Shown here: positions 33,756 to 41,570 of the stretch, piece by piece
Position numbering within the stretch: position 1 is the first letter of the stretch
How the letters are laid out: the number at the start of each line of letters is the position of its first letter
Source of the DNA: JAOTZA01 sp965224065
Lineage (GTDB): Bacteria; Acidobacteriota; Thermoanaerobaculia; Multivoradales; JAHEKO01
Assembly (NCBI GenBank): GCA_965224065.1
Contig: CBDCYF010000005.1
Coordinates: 1,116,001 to 1,180,000, forward strand
Direction: 5' to 3'
DNA length: 64,000 nucleotides
Made by a program: the position numbers and the translations under genes
The notes under the pieces: model-generated
Databases searched by the model: none
Seen by the model: only the letters and a program-made list of their open reading frames with translations
Told to the model about the DNA's origin: nothing

Positions 33756-35696
33756 ATGTCGTCCGAGCCCCCCGTCCGTTCGGACCGCGACGCCCGGGTC
33801 TCGCAATCTACGTTTATGAAAGGCCTCCCGGAGGCCGGCCACGGCCTGCGCGTGGTGACGGGGGCGTCCGCCCCAGAGCCTCTCCCACTCTTTCTCGCCA
33901 CCAGCGAAGCGGTCGAATGGAAGGAGGGCTTCTATCCCGAGGAATGGGATGGCCAGGAAGACTTCCGGTGGATGGGGCGTGCCGGCCGGATCGGCTTCTC
34001 TGCCGCCGAGGTCCGGCGTTTCCTGGAGTTTTCGGTGCACTCGGAGTTTCTGGACCTGACTCAGGAACTGAAGGTCTCGACGGGCGGTGGCTCGACCGCG
34101 TTTGACCTGACCGCGGGATGGATGGTGCTTTCCGTTCCGGTTCCCGGTGGCGAGACCGAGCTGGAGCTGGAGCTCAACAAGATCTTTCCGCGCGAGTATT
34201 ACCCGGGGGACGACCGCGAGCTCGGCGTCCGGGTTCGTGGCGCGCGGCTCCACGCCGACCCCGAGCGGCACCACCACGTCGCCCGGCAACATCTCAACGC
34301 GCGGCACAACACGCTCGAGATGCGGGGCGGCAAGACGGTGCTCGATTCCACCCCGCCGTCGCTCGGGATCGACCTCTACGGCGTCTGCAACGTCGATCCG
34401 CCGTGTGTCTACTGCGAGTGGGATCAGAGCAAGGATCTGGAAGGCGACTACGTCAACGCGCCCTTTACCGAGGAGACGCTCAACGAGTACGCCGAGTTCT
34501 TCGACAACGCCAGCTACCTGGTGAACTGCTCGATCGGCGAGCCGTTCATGATGAAGAGCATCGACAACCTGCTCGAGACCTTTAGCCGCCAGGGCAAACG
34601 GCTGGAGATGACGACCAACGGGCAGATCCTGACCGATCGCAATATCGACAAGCTCCTCGGACGTCCGGTCGACCTCTATATCTCGCTCGACGCCGCCACT
34701 GCCGGGACCTACGCCAGGCTGCGCAACGACAAGTGGGACCGCCTGCTGGCCAACGTGCGGCGTCTGGTCGCCGCCAAAGACGCCACCCGGGGTCTCCCCC
34801 GCGTCCATCTCGTCTTTATGCCGATGCGCGCCAACCTGCACGAACTCGAGGACTTTGTGCGGTTGTGTGGCGATCTCCAGCCCGACAGCCTGGTCCTGCG
34901 CCCGCTCAACACCGGCGACTCGATCGATCTGGTTTGGGATCGCGCCGGCTATCGCTACGACTACCAGGAAGAGCTGCTGCCCTTCGAGGAGCTCGTCCGG
35001 GCGAGCGCCACCGCGGCGCGGTTGTGCCGCGAGCACGGCGTGCGGTTGAACGACCAGATGGACTTTGGAGGCTCGGCGGCGTTTGTCGACGAGTTCGGTG
35101 CGGAAGACCAGGACGGTGCCGAGCCGCGGACCGCGCCCGCGGTCACCCCTACGGACGAAAACGCCAAGGAAACGGCGGCCCCCGAACGGCGCGCACCGGA
35201 AGCCGCGACCGAAGGTCAAACAAGGGCAGAGACCGCCACCGGCTCGCCCGAGAAGCAGCCCGAGGCCGCGCCGCTCCCGAGCCTGGGAGCCGAAGGCCAG
35301 CCGTTGTGCGCCGAGCCCTGGAAAAGCCTCTACATCCTGCGCCGCGGCATCATGCCTTGCTGCTATGGCGGCCAGCCGGTCGCGCCGATGGATGAGTACC
35401 GCCAAGCCTGGAACTCCCCCATCCTGCAGGAGATCCGGCGCGATTTGGCGCGCGGACGATTTCACAAGTACTGTCTCAACTCGCCGTCGTGCCCGGTCGT
35501 GCGCAAGGCCGACGAGCGACACCGATTGCCCGTCGGACAGCGGATCTTCATGCGCACGCGGGACGGCTGGCACCGGTTCGCCGCCGCCACCGAGACCGGC
35601 TGGAAGGCTCGGGTGACCTGGCCGTTCAAGGTCGTGATCGGGCTCGGGCTCCGGCTCGCGCGGTCGCGGAGCGCGCTGTACCGGTTGCGGGGTTAG
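33756..35696 (+). CDS. Radical SAM/SPASM-like protein with CX5CX2C cluster motif
   Basis: The 646-residue protein has an N-terminal domain of about 200 residues (beta-rich, unassigned). The radical SAM core (about 205-450) begins LYGVCNVDPPCVYCEW: Cys211, 217 and 220 form C-x5-C-x2-C instead of the usual C-x3-C-x2-C. Core support comes from SIGEPFM, EMTTNGQILTD, YISLDAATAGTYARLRNDKW and HLVFMPMRANLHELEDFV. A disordered acidic/Ala/Pro linker (about 450-525) follows, then a SPASM-like cysteine region (CAEPWKSLYILRRGIMPCCYG ... YCLNSPSCPVV). SPASM proteins modify peptides or other macromolecules; no precursor peptide was seen near it. Confidence 0.85.
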   Translation: MSSEPPVRSDRDARVSQSTFMKGLPEAGHGLRVVTGASAPEPLPLFLATSEAVEWKEGFYPEEWDGQEDFRWMGRAGRIGFSAAEVRRFLEFSVHSEFLDLTQELKVSTGGGSTAFDLTAGWMVLSVPVPGGETELELELNKIFPREYYPGDDRELGVRVRGARLHADPERHHHVARQHLNARHNTLEMRGGKTVLDSTPPSLGIDLYGVCNVDPPCVYCEWDQSKDLEGDYVNAPFTEETLNEYAEFFDNASYLVNCSIGEPFMMKSIDNLLETFSRQGKRLEMTTNGQILTDRNIDKLLGRPVDLYISLDAATAGTYARLRNDKWDRLLANVRRLVAAKDATRGLPRVHLVFMPMRANLHELEDFVRLCGDLQPDSLVLRPLNTGDSIDLVWDRAGYRYDYQEELLPFEELVRASATAARLCREHGVRLNDQMDFGGSAAFVDEFGAEDQDGAEPRTAPAVTPTDENAKETAAPERRAPEAATEGQTRAETATGSPEKQPEAAPLPSLGAEGQPLCAEPWKSLYILRRGIMPCCYGGQPVAPMDEYRQAWNSPILQEIRRDLARGRFHKYCLNSPSCPVVRKADERHRLPVGQRIFMRTRDGWHRFAAATETGWKARVTWPFKVVIGLGLRLARSRSALYRLRG

Positions 35697-35700
35697 TAGA

Positions 35701-35925
35701 CGGGCGGGGGCAAGCCCCGCCCCTACAAGAATTCATGTCGAGCCGTAGATGGATTTCTGACGGTGCAGGGGCTGGGCTTGCCCCGGCCCGCTTCGATCAA
35801 GCCCGGATCGACGGCCGCCAGAGGCGGCGGCCGCTTCAAGGCAGGACGGCGCGAAGGACCGCCAGTTGGTCACTGCTGACGCACCCGGGATGTAGGGGCG
35901 GGGCTTGCCCGCCCGCTCCGGTCAA
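35701..35925. repeat. Three copies of repeat B in the gap after the radical SAM gene
   Basis: Copies at 35701-35727 (reverse), 35765-35790 and 35891-35917 (GTAGGGGCGGGGCTTGCCCG type), with a partial repeat A in between (GCGGCGGCCGCTTC). The 292-bp gap between 35697 and 35988 holds no gene apart from these repeats and the promoter at its end. Confidence 0.85.
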
Positions 35926-35976
35926 TCTGGCACCCTTCCCAGCCGGACGTCGGTGTGGACAGTGGAAGGTGTGCGG

Positions 35977-35982
35977 TATGGT
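35977..35982 (+). promoter_or_regulatory. Promoter of the MDMPI-like gene, leaderless layout
   Basis: TATGGT is followed by 6 nt and the GTG at 35989. A good -35 match, TGGACA at 35955-35960, is spaced 16 nt upstream. Confidence 0.55.
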
Positions 35983-35988
35983 TTCTAG

Positions 35989-36843
35989 GTGCCCGAACCC
36001 GGCGATTTGACGCCGTTACCCGTTATCGACGCCCTGCCGCTGATCGCGGAGGTGGATCGCGAGCTGATCGCGCTGTTACGGGCACTCGAGCCCGACGATT
36101 GGGCGCGCACCGCGGTCAAGAAATGGCGGGTCAAGGATGTCGCGGCGCATCTGCTGGACGGCAATCTGCGGCGTCTGTCACTCGACCGCGACGGCTGGCT
36201 CCCCTCGACCGACGAGGACCTGTCGACCTGGGACGGCCTGGTCAGTTTTCTCGACCGGTTGAACGCCGAGTGGACCAACGCGGCCGATCGGCTCAGCCCG
36301 CGTGTGTTGATCGACCTGCTCGACGCGTCGAACCGCGAGGTACAAAACTACTTTGCGTCGCTCGACCCGATGGGGACGGCCGGTTTTCCGGTCTCCTGGG
36401 CCGGGCAGGAGCAGTCACTCGTGTGGATGGACCTGGCGCGGGAGCTGACCGAGAAGTGGCACCACCAACAACAGATCCGCGACGCGGCCGAGCGGCCCGG
36501 GCTGACGGATAAGCGATTTGTCGAGGCGGTGTTGAACGCCTTTGCGCGGGCCCTTCCCCGGGCCTACGAATCGGTGGACGCGGAGCGAAAGGCCCGTGTG
36601 CTGATCGAGATCGCCGACCCTCCCGCTTGTCGCTGGCTTCTCGTCAAGGACGCACCGCGATGGGGACTGTACGACGGGGCGGGTGCCGAAGACTCCACGG
36701 CCAGCATCCGTATTCCCAGCGACACGACGCTGCGGCTGTTTACAAAGGCCCTCGACCCGGAGGCGGCCGTGGCACAGGCCGAGATCACCGGACCCGAAGA
36801 GTTGACCTCGCCTTTCTTCAACACGATCGCAATCATGGGATAG
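35989..36843 (+). CDS. Maleylpyruvate isomerase N-terminal/DinB-like protein
   Basis: The 284-residue protein has a four-helix-bundle DinB/MDMPI-type N-terminal domain (about 15-165): LIALLRALEPDDWARTAV, KDVAAHLLDGNLRRLSLD, and a later His pair in ELTEKWHHQQQIRDA. These would supply the metal-binding histidines. The C-terminal third (about 185-284) resembles the SCP-2/MDMPI C-terminal fold. Family members are thiol-dependent isomerases or S-transferases in other bacteria, using mycothiol or bacillithiol, but the true activity here cannot be read. Start is GTG 35989, set by the promoter. The modA gene begins 6 bp after its stop, so it may share that transcript. Confidence 0.7.
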   Translation: MPEPGDLTPLPVIDALPLIAEVDRELIALLRALEPDDWARTAVKKWRVKDVAAHLLDGNLRRLSLDRDGWLPSTDEDLSTWDGLVSFLDRLNAEWTNAADRLSPRVLIDLLDASNREVQNYFASLDPMGTAGFPVSWAGQEQSLVWMDLARELTEKWHHQQQIRDAAERPGLTDKRFVEAVLNAFARALPRAYESVDAERKARVLIEIADPPACRWLLVKDAPRWGLYDGAGAEDSTASIRIPSDTTLRLFTKALDPEAAVAQAEITGPEELTSPFFNTIAIMG

Positions 36844-36849
36844 AGGGGG

Positions 36850-37671
36850 TTGAGACACGCCGCTCTCCTCATCTTCTTGGCCGGGGTCATTGCCCTCGCC
36901 GCCTGTGCCGGCTCGTCTACCGCTACGACTGAAGACACCGAGCTGGTGGTCTTCGCCGCCGCCAGCCTGGGCGACGCGGCACTCGATCTCGCCGACGAAT
37001 TTAAAAAACGCCACACCGTCCCGGTTCGCTTCAATTTCGCCGGCTCGAACACCCTCGCCCAACAGATCGCGGATGCCGACGCCGCCGATCTCTTTCTGTC
37101 GGCCGACGCCGATTGGGTACGGTTTTTGGAAGACCGCGGACGCACCCAGGGAGCCGCCCGAGCGTTGTTCTCAAACCGGCTGGTGATCGTGTGTCACCGC
37201 GACGCGGCCCTGTCGGTCGACGACCCCCGCGATCTGCTCGCAGAGGACCCCGACAGTCTTCGTCACCTGGCCGTCGCTGACCCCCGCGGCGTCCCAGCCG
37301 GCCGCTACGCGCGCGTGTATCTGGAGGCGGTCCCCCTGGCGGACGGCGGCAACCTCTGGCAGAAGCTCGCGGGCCGGTTGGCTCCGACCCTCGATGTGCG
37401 GGCGGCCCTGGCGCTGGTCGAGTCGGACCCTTCGATCGTCGGCTTGGTGTATCGAACCGACGCGACGACCTCGGACCGCGTGCGGACGGTTTACGAGTTT
37501 CCGCCCAGCAAGAAGAACCCGATCCGTTACTGGGGAGTCCCGGTGGCCGGGGCGCGGCGGCCGGACGCGGCGATCGACTTTCTCGATTTCGTGGACACCC
37601 CGGTGGGGCGCGAGATCCTCCTTCGCCACGGCTTCGAGCCGGGCGATGAGACGACCGGAGGCCTCCTTTGA
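36850..37671 (+). CDS. modA: Molybdate ABC transporter substrate-binding lipoprotein
   Basis: The 273-residue product starts at a TTG (a GAGGGGG ribosome site precedes it) and has a short signal peptide with a clean lipobox LAAC (Cys19). The body fits ModA: LVVFAAASLGDAALDLADEF at the start, FNFAGSNTLAQQIADADAAD, ADWVRFLEDRG, RLVIVCHRD and VADPRGVPAGRYARVYLEA. ModA binds molybdate or tungstate outside the membrane and hands it to ModB. Molybdate would feed molybdopterin enzymes. modB overlaps its end by 4 nt (TTGA), which implies translational coupling. Confidence 0.92.
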   Translation: MRHAALLIFLAGVIALAACAGSSTATTEDTELVVFAAASLGDAALDLADEFKKRHTVPVRFNFAGSNTLAQQIADADAADLFLSADADWVRFLEDRGRTQGAARALFSNRLVIVCHRDAALSVDDPRDLLAEDPDSLRHLAVADPRGVPAGRYARVYLEAVPLADGGNLWQKLAGRLAPTLDVRAALALVESDPSIVGLVYRTDATTSDRVRTVYEFPPSKKNPIRYWGVPVAGARRPDAAIDFLDFVDTPVGREILLRHGFEPGDETTGGLL

Positions 37672-38348
37672 GCTCTGAGCTCGGCTCTACACTCTTGCCG
37701 GCACTTTTTTCGAGCCTGCGCATCGCGGCGGTCGCTACGCTCGCGGTCGCCCTGCCCTCGATCCTGCTGGCCTACGCGCTGGCGCGCTACGAGTTCCGCG
37801 GCAAGCGTGTCGTCTCCGCCCTGGTCGGCCTTCCGCTCGTGCTGCCCCCCACCGCAGTGGGGTTTCTTCTGCTGCGCGCGCTGGCGGTCGACGGGCCGCT
37901 GGGCCGTGAGAGCCTCGGGTTTGATCTGCGGATCCTGCTGACGTGGAAGGCCGCGGCCCTGGCGGCGGGGTTGATGTCGCTGCCACTCGTGGTTCGGACG
38001 GCACGGGTGGCGTTCGAGGCCGTGGACCCGCGGCTCGAAACGATGGCCCGCACCCTCGGTCACTCGCGTCTGTCGGCCTTTGGCCGGATCACTCTGCCGC
38101 TGGCGGCGCGCGGTCTGGTGGCGGCTACGATCCTGGGCTTTACCCGCGCCCTGGGCGAGTTCGGGGCCACCGTCACCGTCGCCGGCAACATCCCGGGCCG
38201 GACCCAGACCCTGGCTTCAGCGATCTTCTCGGCGCAGCAGGTCGGCGATCACGGCCGTGCCGCGGCCCTGATGATCGTCGCGCTGGTGGTGGGATTTGCG
38301 GCGATCCTGTGCGCCGAGAGCCTCGCGCGAACCCACGATCGGGCTTGA
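37668..38348 (+). CDS. modB: Molybdate ABC transporter permease
   Basis: The 226-residue membrane protein has five or so hydrophobic segments and the ABC-permease EAA loop (ARTLGHSRLSAFGRITLPLA). Its end (LGFTRALGEFGATVTVAGNI followed by PGRTQTLASAIF) is typical of ModB. It starts at TTG 37668, overlapping modA. The ATP-binding partner modC, normally next, is missing: a small unrelated gene and a decayed nucleotidyltransferase follow. The permease therefore needs an ATPase encoded elsewhere, or the locus has been broken by the deletion that truncated the nucleotidyltransferase. Confidence 0.93.
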   Translation: MSSELGSTLLPALFSSLRIAAVATLAVALPSILLAYALARYEFRGKRVVSALVGLPLVLPPTAVGFLLLRALAVDGPLGRESLGFDLRILLTWKAAALAAGLMSLPLVVRTARVAFEAVDPRLETMARTLGHSRLSAFGRITLPLAARGLVAATILGFTRALGEFGATVTVAGNIPGRTQTLASAIFSAQQVGDHGRAAALMIVALVVGFAAILCAESLARTHDRA

Positions 38349-38356
38349 GAGCGTGC

Positions 38357-38362
38357 TAGATT
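38357..38362 (+). promoter_or_regulatory. -10 hexamer for the small antitoxin-like gene, leaderless layout
   Basis: TAGATT is followed by 6 nt and the GTG at 38369, 8 nt after the modB stop codon. Confidence 0.5.
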
Positions 38363-38368
38363 AGGTTC

Positions 38369-38575
38369 GTGGGGAAAGAAGCGATCGATCGTTTGCGCGC
38401 AGAGAATCGTAGCACCGACCCGGTAATCGACGCCTACAAAATTGACGTGGATCGGTCGTTGCTCCGGGAGAACCTCAAGCGAACCCCGACCGAGCGTCTT
38501 GAAAATCTCCAGGCCCTGCAGATTTTCGCCGAAGAGCTTCGCCAGGCCGGCGCTGGGCGACGTAAGCCGGAGTGA
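38369..38575 (+). CDS. Small protein of a nucleotidyltransferase pair (antitoxin-like)
   Basis: The 68-residue protein reads DPVIDAYKIDVDRSLLREN with KRTPTERLENLQALQIFAEE and ends in an Arg-rich tail. Proteins with this pattern are commonly encoded just ahead of a nucleotidyltransferase of the AbiEii/DUF6036 type, and I recall the pair as toxin-antitoxin-like. The stop TGA (38573-38575) overlaps the GTG of the downstream remnant (38572-38574), so the two were translationally coupled. It is intact although its partner is truncated. Function is inferred from context only. Confidence 0.7.
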   Translation: MGKEAIDRLRAENRSTDPVIDAYKIDVDRSLLRENLKRTPTERLENLQALQIFAEELRQAGAGRRKPE

Positions 38576-38684
38576 CCGACCTCCGCGCCTTGTTGCGGCT
38601 GCTTTCGGAAAGGGAGGTCAAGTTTGTCCTGGTGGGAGGCGTTGCTGCAGTCGCCCACGGCTCAGCCCGGCGGCCCCGACGCCG
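38572..38684 (+). pseudogene. Truncated nucleotidyltransferase (AbiEii/DUF6036-like) remnant
   Basis: GTG 38572 opens MTDLRALLRLLSEREVKFVL then VGGVAAVAHGSAR, the very start of a nucleotidyltransferase domain (GG/VAAVAHG motif). Homology stops near 38668. What follows in this frame is antisense to the squalene synthase gene, whose stop codon is at 38685. The catalytic D-x-D and the rest of the fold are gone. This is a deletion breakpoint rather than a frameshift. Confidence 0.7.
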
Positions 38685-39641
38685 TCAGGACGCCAACGGC
38701 GCGCCGGTCCGGTCGCGGGGTTCCATCACCGGCCGTCCCGCGGCGATCGCGCGGTGGACGCTGTCATAAAGAGCAAACACCTCGTCGCGGGTGATCTTGG
38801 AGCCGGGGCCTTCTCGTTCCACCTTGTCGAGGGTCGCCCAGGCCAGCTCGACCGGGAGCGCCGTGAAGGCGACCACGCCGTCAGGCCCGCCCGCCTGCTG
38901 GATGGTGAGCGAATACTCGGTCGCGGCTTCCAGGTCCGAGCGGGCGAGCGCAAAAACGTCGTCCCTGGACACGCCCTCCGGCAGGTAGTTCCTCCCCTCG
39001 ACGGCATCGGAGTCGGAGTCCTTGAGGATGTTGACGAGCTGTAGCCCTTCTCCAAACGCCACCGCCCGCGCTCTCAAGTAGTCGGCCACCGGAGTGAGCT
39101 TGTCGCTGCCGAGCAAAAAGAGATCGGTCAGCATCTCGCCGACGATGCCGGCAACCGCGTAGCAATACTGGCGCAGGTCGTCGATGTCCTCGAGGCGTAG
39201 CACGCCGCCGGATGTCTTGGTCACAAAATCCGCCATCAGTCGCGCGGTGTTGCGGCTGTGCGCGGCGATCGACTCTTGTGCCTGCGGTGAGAGCTCGAGA
39301 AAAGACTCGATAACAAAGGGGGTCTCCGCCAGCAGCTCAGCGTACCCGGCGTGGTCGCTCGGCGGGTCCCGGCGCCAGATCTCAGCCAGTTCCTCCGCCC
39401 TCTCGAGGCGAGGCTCGAGCATCAGCCGGTCGAAATCGTCGAGCGCCGCGAGCTGCTGCGACTGCGTCCACAACACGCTGGCGTCCTCGAGGGTGTCGGC
39501 GATGCGAAACAGCAGATATGCGATCGTCACTTCGCGCCGGGTCGGCTGCGGTAGCTGCGGGATGGCCAGCGCAAAGGTGCGGCTGGTCTTGACCAGCAGC
39601 TCTTGCAACCGGGTGTCTGTGTCGCTGATGTCCATCGCCAT
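38685..39641 (-). CDS. Squalene synthase-type enzyme
   Basis: The 318-residue protein belongs to the squalene/phytoene synthase family: SRTFALAIPQLPQPTRREVT near the start, first aspartate motif ADTLEDA, YCYAVAGIVGEMLTDLFL, and the second aspartate region LVNILKDSDSDAVEGRNYLP. The YC..VAG.VG and GRNYLP patterns favour squalene synthase over phytoene synthase. It would join two farnesyl diphosphates, using NADPH for reduction. Two in-frame ATGs lie near 39641 and 39635. The isopentenyl phosphate kinase gene ends 64 bp upstream; a TAGGAT box in that gap suggests an internal promoter. Its product would be the input for hopanoids. Confidence 0.88.
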   Translation of the reverse strand: MAMDISDTDTRLQELLVKTSRTFALAIPQLPQPTRREVTIAYLLFRIADTLEDASVLWTQSQQLAALDDFDRLMLEPRLERAEELAEIWRRDPPSDHAGYAELLAETPFVIESFLELSPQAQESIAAHSRNTARLMADFVTKTSGGVLRLEDIDDLRQYCYAVAGIVGEMLTDLFLLGSDKLTPVADYLRARAVAFGEGLQLVNILKDSDSDAVEGRNYLPEGVSRDDVFALARSDLEAATEYSLTIQQAGGPDGVVAFTALPVELAWATLDKVEREGPGSKITRDEVFALYDSVHRAIAAGRPVMEPRDRTGAPLAS

Positions 39642-39658
39642 CGCTTGCGTGGGCCGAG

Positions 39659-39664
39659 ATCCTA
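39659..39664 (-). promoter_or_regulatory. Possible internal -10 for the squalene synthase gene
   Basis: On the minus strand GCTAGGATCTC holds TAGGAT, 17 nt before the ATG at 39641. The gap of 64 bp is larger than other junctions in the isoprenoid operon. Confidence 0.35.
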
Positions 39665-39705
39665 GCAGGGGCCACAGGTGGTAGCGGGCCGCATGCTCGG
39701 TTTAT

Positions 39706-40557
39706 TTACGAGGCGGGAACGATCCGGGTTCCCTCGGAGACCGGGGTTTCGCCACCCGCGATGCGGGTCAGAAGGCCGGGGGTCCGGCCGTCCAGAACCC
39801 AGGACTCGGCGCCCAACACCGCGAGATCGAGCGCCGCATCCAATCGGTGGCTCATGCCTCCGGTGACATCGGTACCGGCAGAGCCACCCGCGGCGTGGCG
39901 CGCCGTGTCGGTCGCGGCGCGATCTCCCCGATCGATCGTCGGGATCCGCCGGCCATCGCCATCCCGGACCCCGTCGGTCTCGCCCAGCCACAGAACCCGG
40001 CCGACCCGCAACCCGTGCTCGGGCAGGCCGCGGGCGAGGCTGAGAAAGACCCGCTCGGTCGAGAAGATCGAGCTGCCCCGCTCGTGGTCCAGCACCACGT
40101 CGCCGTAGACCACCGGCAACAGACCCAGCTCCAAAGCCTCGATCATCGGTTCGAGGTGGACCGAGCCGGCCTCCCCCGAGCGCGCGGTGAGCGCGCTGCT
40201 GGGCGCGATCGAAAACGCCGGGACTCGGGCGCGGTTGAGCGCCGCCATCACGATCCGGTGCAGCCTGGCCGCTTGATCCTGGGTGTTGCAAAGCCCCAGG
40301 AGTTGACCGGAGCGCTCGTCACCCTGCCCGATGCCGGCGGCGGTGCCGTGCTCTTGCGCCGCGACGTGCCCGAACGAGCCGCTTCCGTGGCCCAGGACGA
40401 TCCGCCCCGGGCTCGCCTCCATGGCCAGACCGACCTCCCCCGCCAACCGGTCGATGGTCTCGAACCGGGCAGTCCGCGGCTTGGCCTTGTCAGTGATCAA
40501 GCTGCCGCCCCACTTGACCAGCAGCAGCTCGCGACTCTCCGATGTCGAATCGGCCAT
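39706..40557 (-). CDS. Isopentenyl phosphate kinase
   Basis: The 283-residue protein is an amino-acid-kinase-fold enzyme of the isopentenyl phosphate kinase type. Motifs are LLLVKWGGSLITDK at the start, the diagnostic GHGSGSFGHVAAQEHGTAAG with the conserved His, LPVVYGDVVLDHERGSSIFS and DVTGGMSHRLDAALDLA. It phosphorylates isopentenyl phosphate to IPP using ATP, the last step of the alternative mevalonate pathway. IPK is common in archaea and plants but rare in bacteria. The ATG (40557-40555) shares one base with the stop of the decarboxylase gene (TGATG), so the two are translationally coupled. Confidence 0.92.
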   Translation of the reverse strand: MADSTSESRELLLVKWGGSLITDKAKPRTARFETIDRLAGEVGLAMEASPGRIVLGHGSGSFGHVAAQEHGTAAGIGQGDERSGQLLGLCNTQDQAARLHRIVMAALNRARVPAFSIAPSSALTARSGEAGSVHLEPMIEALELGLLPVVYGDVVLDHERGSSIFSTERVFLSLARGLPEHGLRVGRVLWLGETDGVRDGDGRRIPTIDRGDRAATDTARHAAGGSAGTDVTGGMSHRLDAALDLAVLGAESWVLDGRTPGLLTRIAGGETPVSEGTRIVPAS

Positions 40558-41570
40558 CAAACCAGATGCTCCTCCAGGACCCGCGGACCGGCTCCGACTC
40601 GATCGACGATCACCGACTCGACGTACTCCGAGGCCTCGAGCGCCGCCACCAGATCGCTCTCGGCCTCGGGGGTCGCGATCAGGTGAACATTGGGTCCCGC
40701 ATCGATGGTGGCGTAGGCGTCGAGGCCCTGGTCCCGCAGCCTGCGTACCAAGGTCAGGACCGCAATGGTGCCCGGTGTCCAGTAGTAGATCGGCGGCTTG
40801 GACGACATCGCGATCAGGTGCAGCTCGATCGCCTCTTCTTCCAGTACGGCGCCAAGGGCCGCAAAGTCGCGCTCCTCCACCGCGCGGCGCACCGTGGCAA
40901 GGCGACCGGGCAAGTCCTCCAGACGGCGCTTCCAGAACGAGCTGGTCGGAGCCCGGCTGTGCCCCTCGCGGGACGACACTTCCTTGGGAGAGGAGTCCAC
41001 CACCGCCACCACGTCTCGCAGGTCCCAATGATCGGCCGACGCAATCGGAAACGCGGCCGCGTCGTCCTCGGGATCCGGCGATGGCCACTCCACAAAACCA
41101 CCCAGCACCGAGCGAGCCGCCGATCCTGAACCGGAGAGCAGGGCGAGCCGGCTCGCCTCTTGCGCGCCCGGCGTCCTGCCGAGTGCGCTCGCGGTCGCCA
41201 GGGCAAGCGCGGCAAACCCGGAAGCTGACGAGGCCAGACCCGCGCCGGTGGGAAAGGTGTTCTCGGTGGCGACGCGAAACGATCCTTTGACACCGGCCCA
41301 CTCCCTGAGTCGATTGAGGTGGGCGACCACGCCGGCGGCAAATCCCGCGGGCGCCGGACGCAGCTCGCCACCGGCGCCGCGAAGCAGCACTTCGTCTCCG
41401 TTGGCCTCGCCACTGCCATCCAGATATTCGACGGTACAGCGCGAGACGCAGTGGGTCAGCGTCATGGAGATCGACGGGTTGTATGGCAGGGTCCGCTGCT
41501 TGTCGCGTGTCCCCCAGTACTTGACGAACGCGATGTTCGACGGCGCCGCCACGGTGGCCTTGGAGCTCAC
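40557..41570 (-). CDS. Mevalonate (di)phosphate decarboxylase, GHMP family
   Basis: The 337-residue protein is of the diphosphomevalonate decarboxylase family: NIAFVKYWGTRDKQRTLPYN, SMTLTHCVSRCTVEYL, GLASSASGFAALALA, GSGSAARSVLGGFVEW and ATIDAGPNVHLIA. The catalytic Asp (DAGPN) and Arg (GSGSAARS) are kept. The second Lys of the usual KYWGK motif, near the substrate phosphates in classical enzymes, is Thr21. With an IPK gene downstream and no phosphomevalonate kinase in the operon, the substrate may be mevalonate 5-phosphate, giving isopentenyl phosphate. The classical reaction on mevalonate diphosphate cannot be excluded. Overlaps both neighbours (4 nt upstream, 1 nt downstream). Confidence 0.88.
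   Translation of the reverse strand: MSSKATVAAPSNIAFVKYWGTRDKQRTLPYNPSISMTLTHCVSRCTVEYLDGSGEANGDEVLLRGAGGELRPAPAGFAAGVVAHLNRLREWAGVKGSFRVATENTFPTGAGLASSASGFAALALATASALGRTPGAQEASRLALLSGSGSAARSVLGGFVEWPSPDPEDDAAAFPIASADHWDLRDVVAVVDSSPKEVSSREGHSRAPTSSFWKRRLEDLPGRLATVRRAVEERDFAALGAVLEEEAIELHLIAMSSKPPIYYWTPGTIAVLTLVRRLRDQGLDAYATIDAGPNVHLIATPEAESDLVAALEASEYVESVIVDRVGAGPRVLEEHLV

Noticed and set aside
31715..33901. Queuosine salvage frame extended to 33901
   Set aside because: The extension overlaps the divergent ribokinase gene on the other strand; family sequence begins at ATG 32698.
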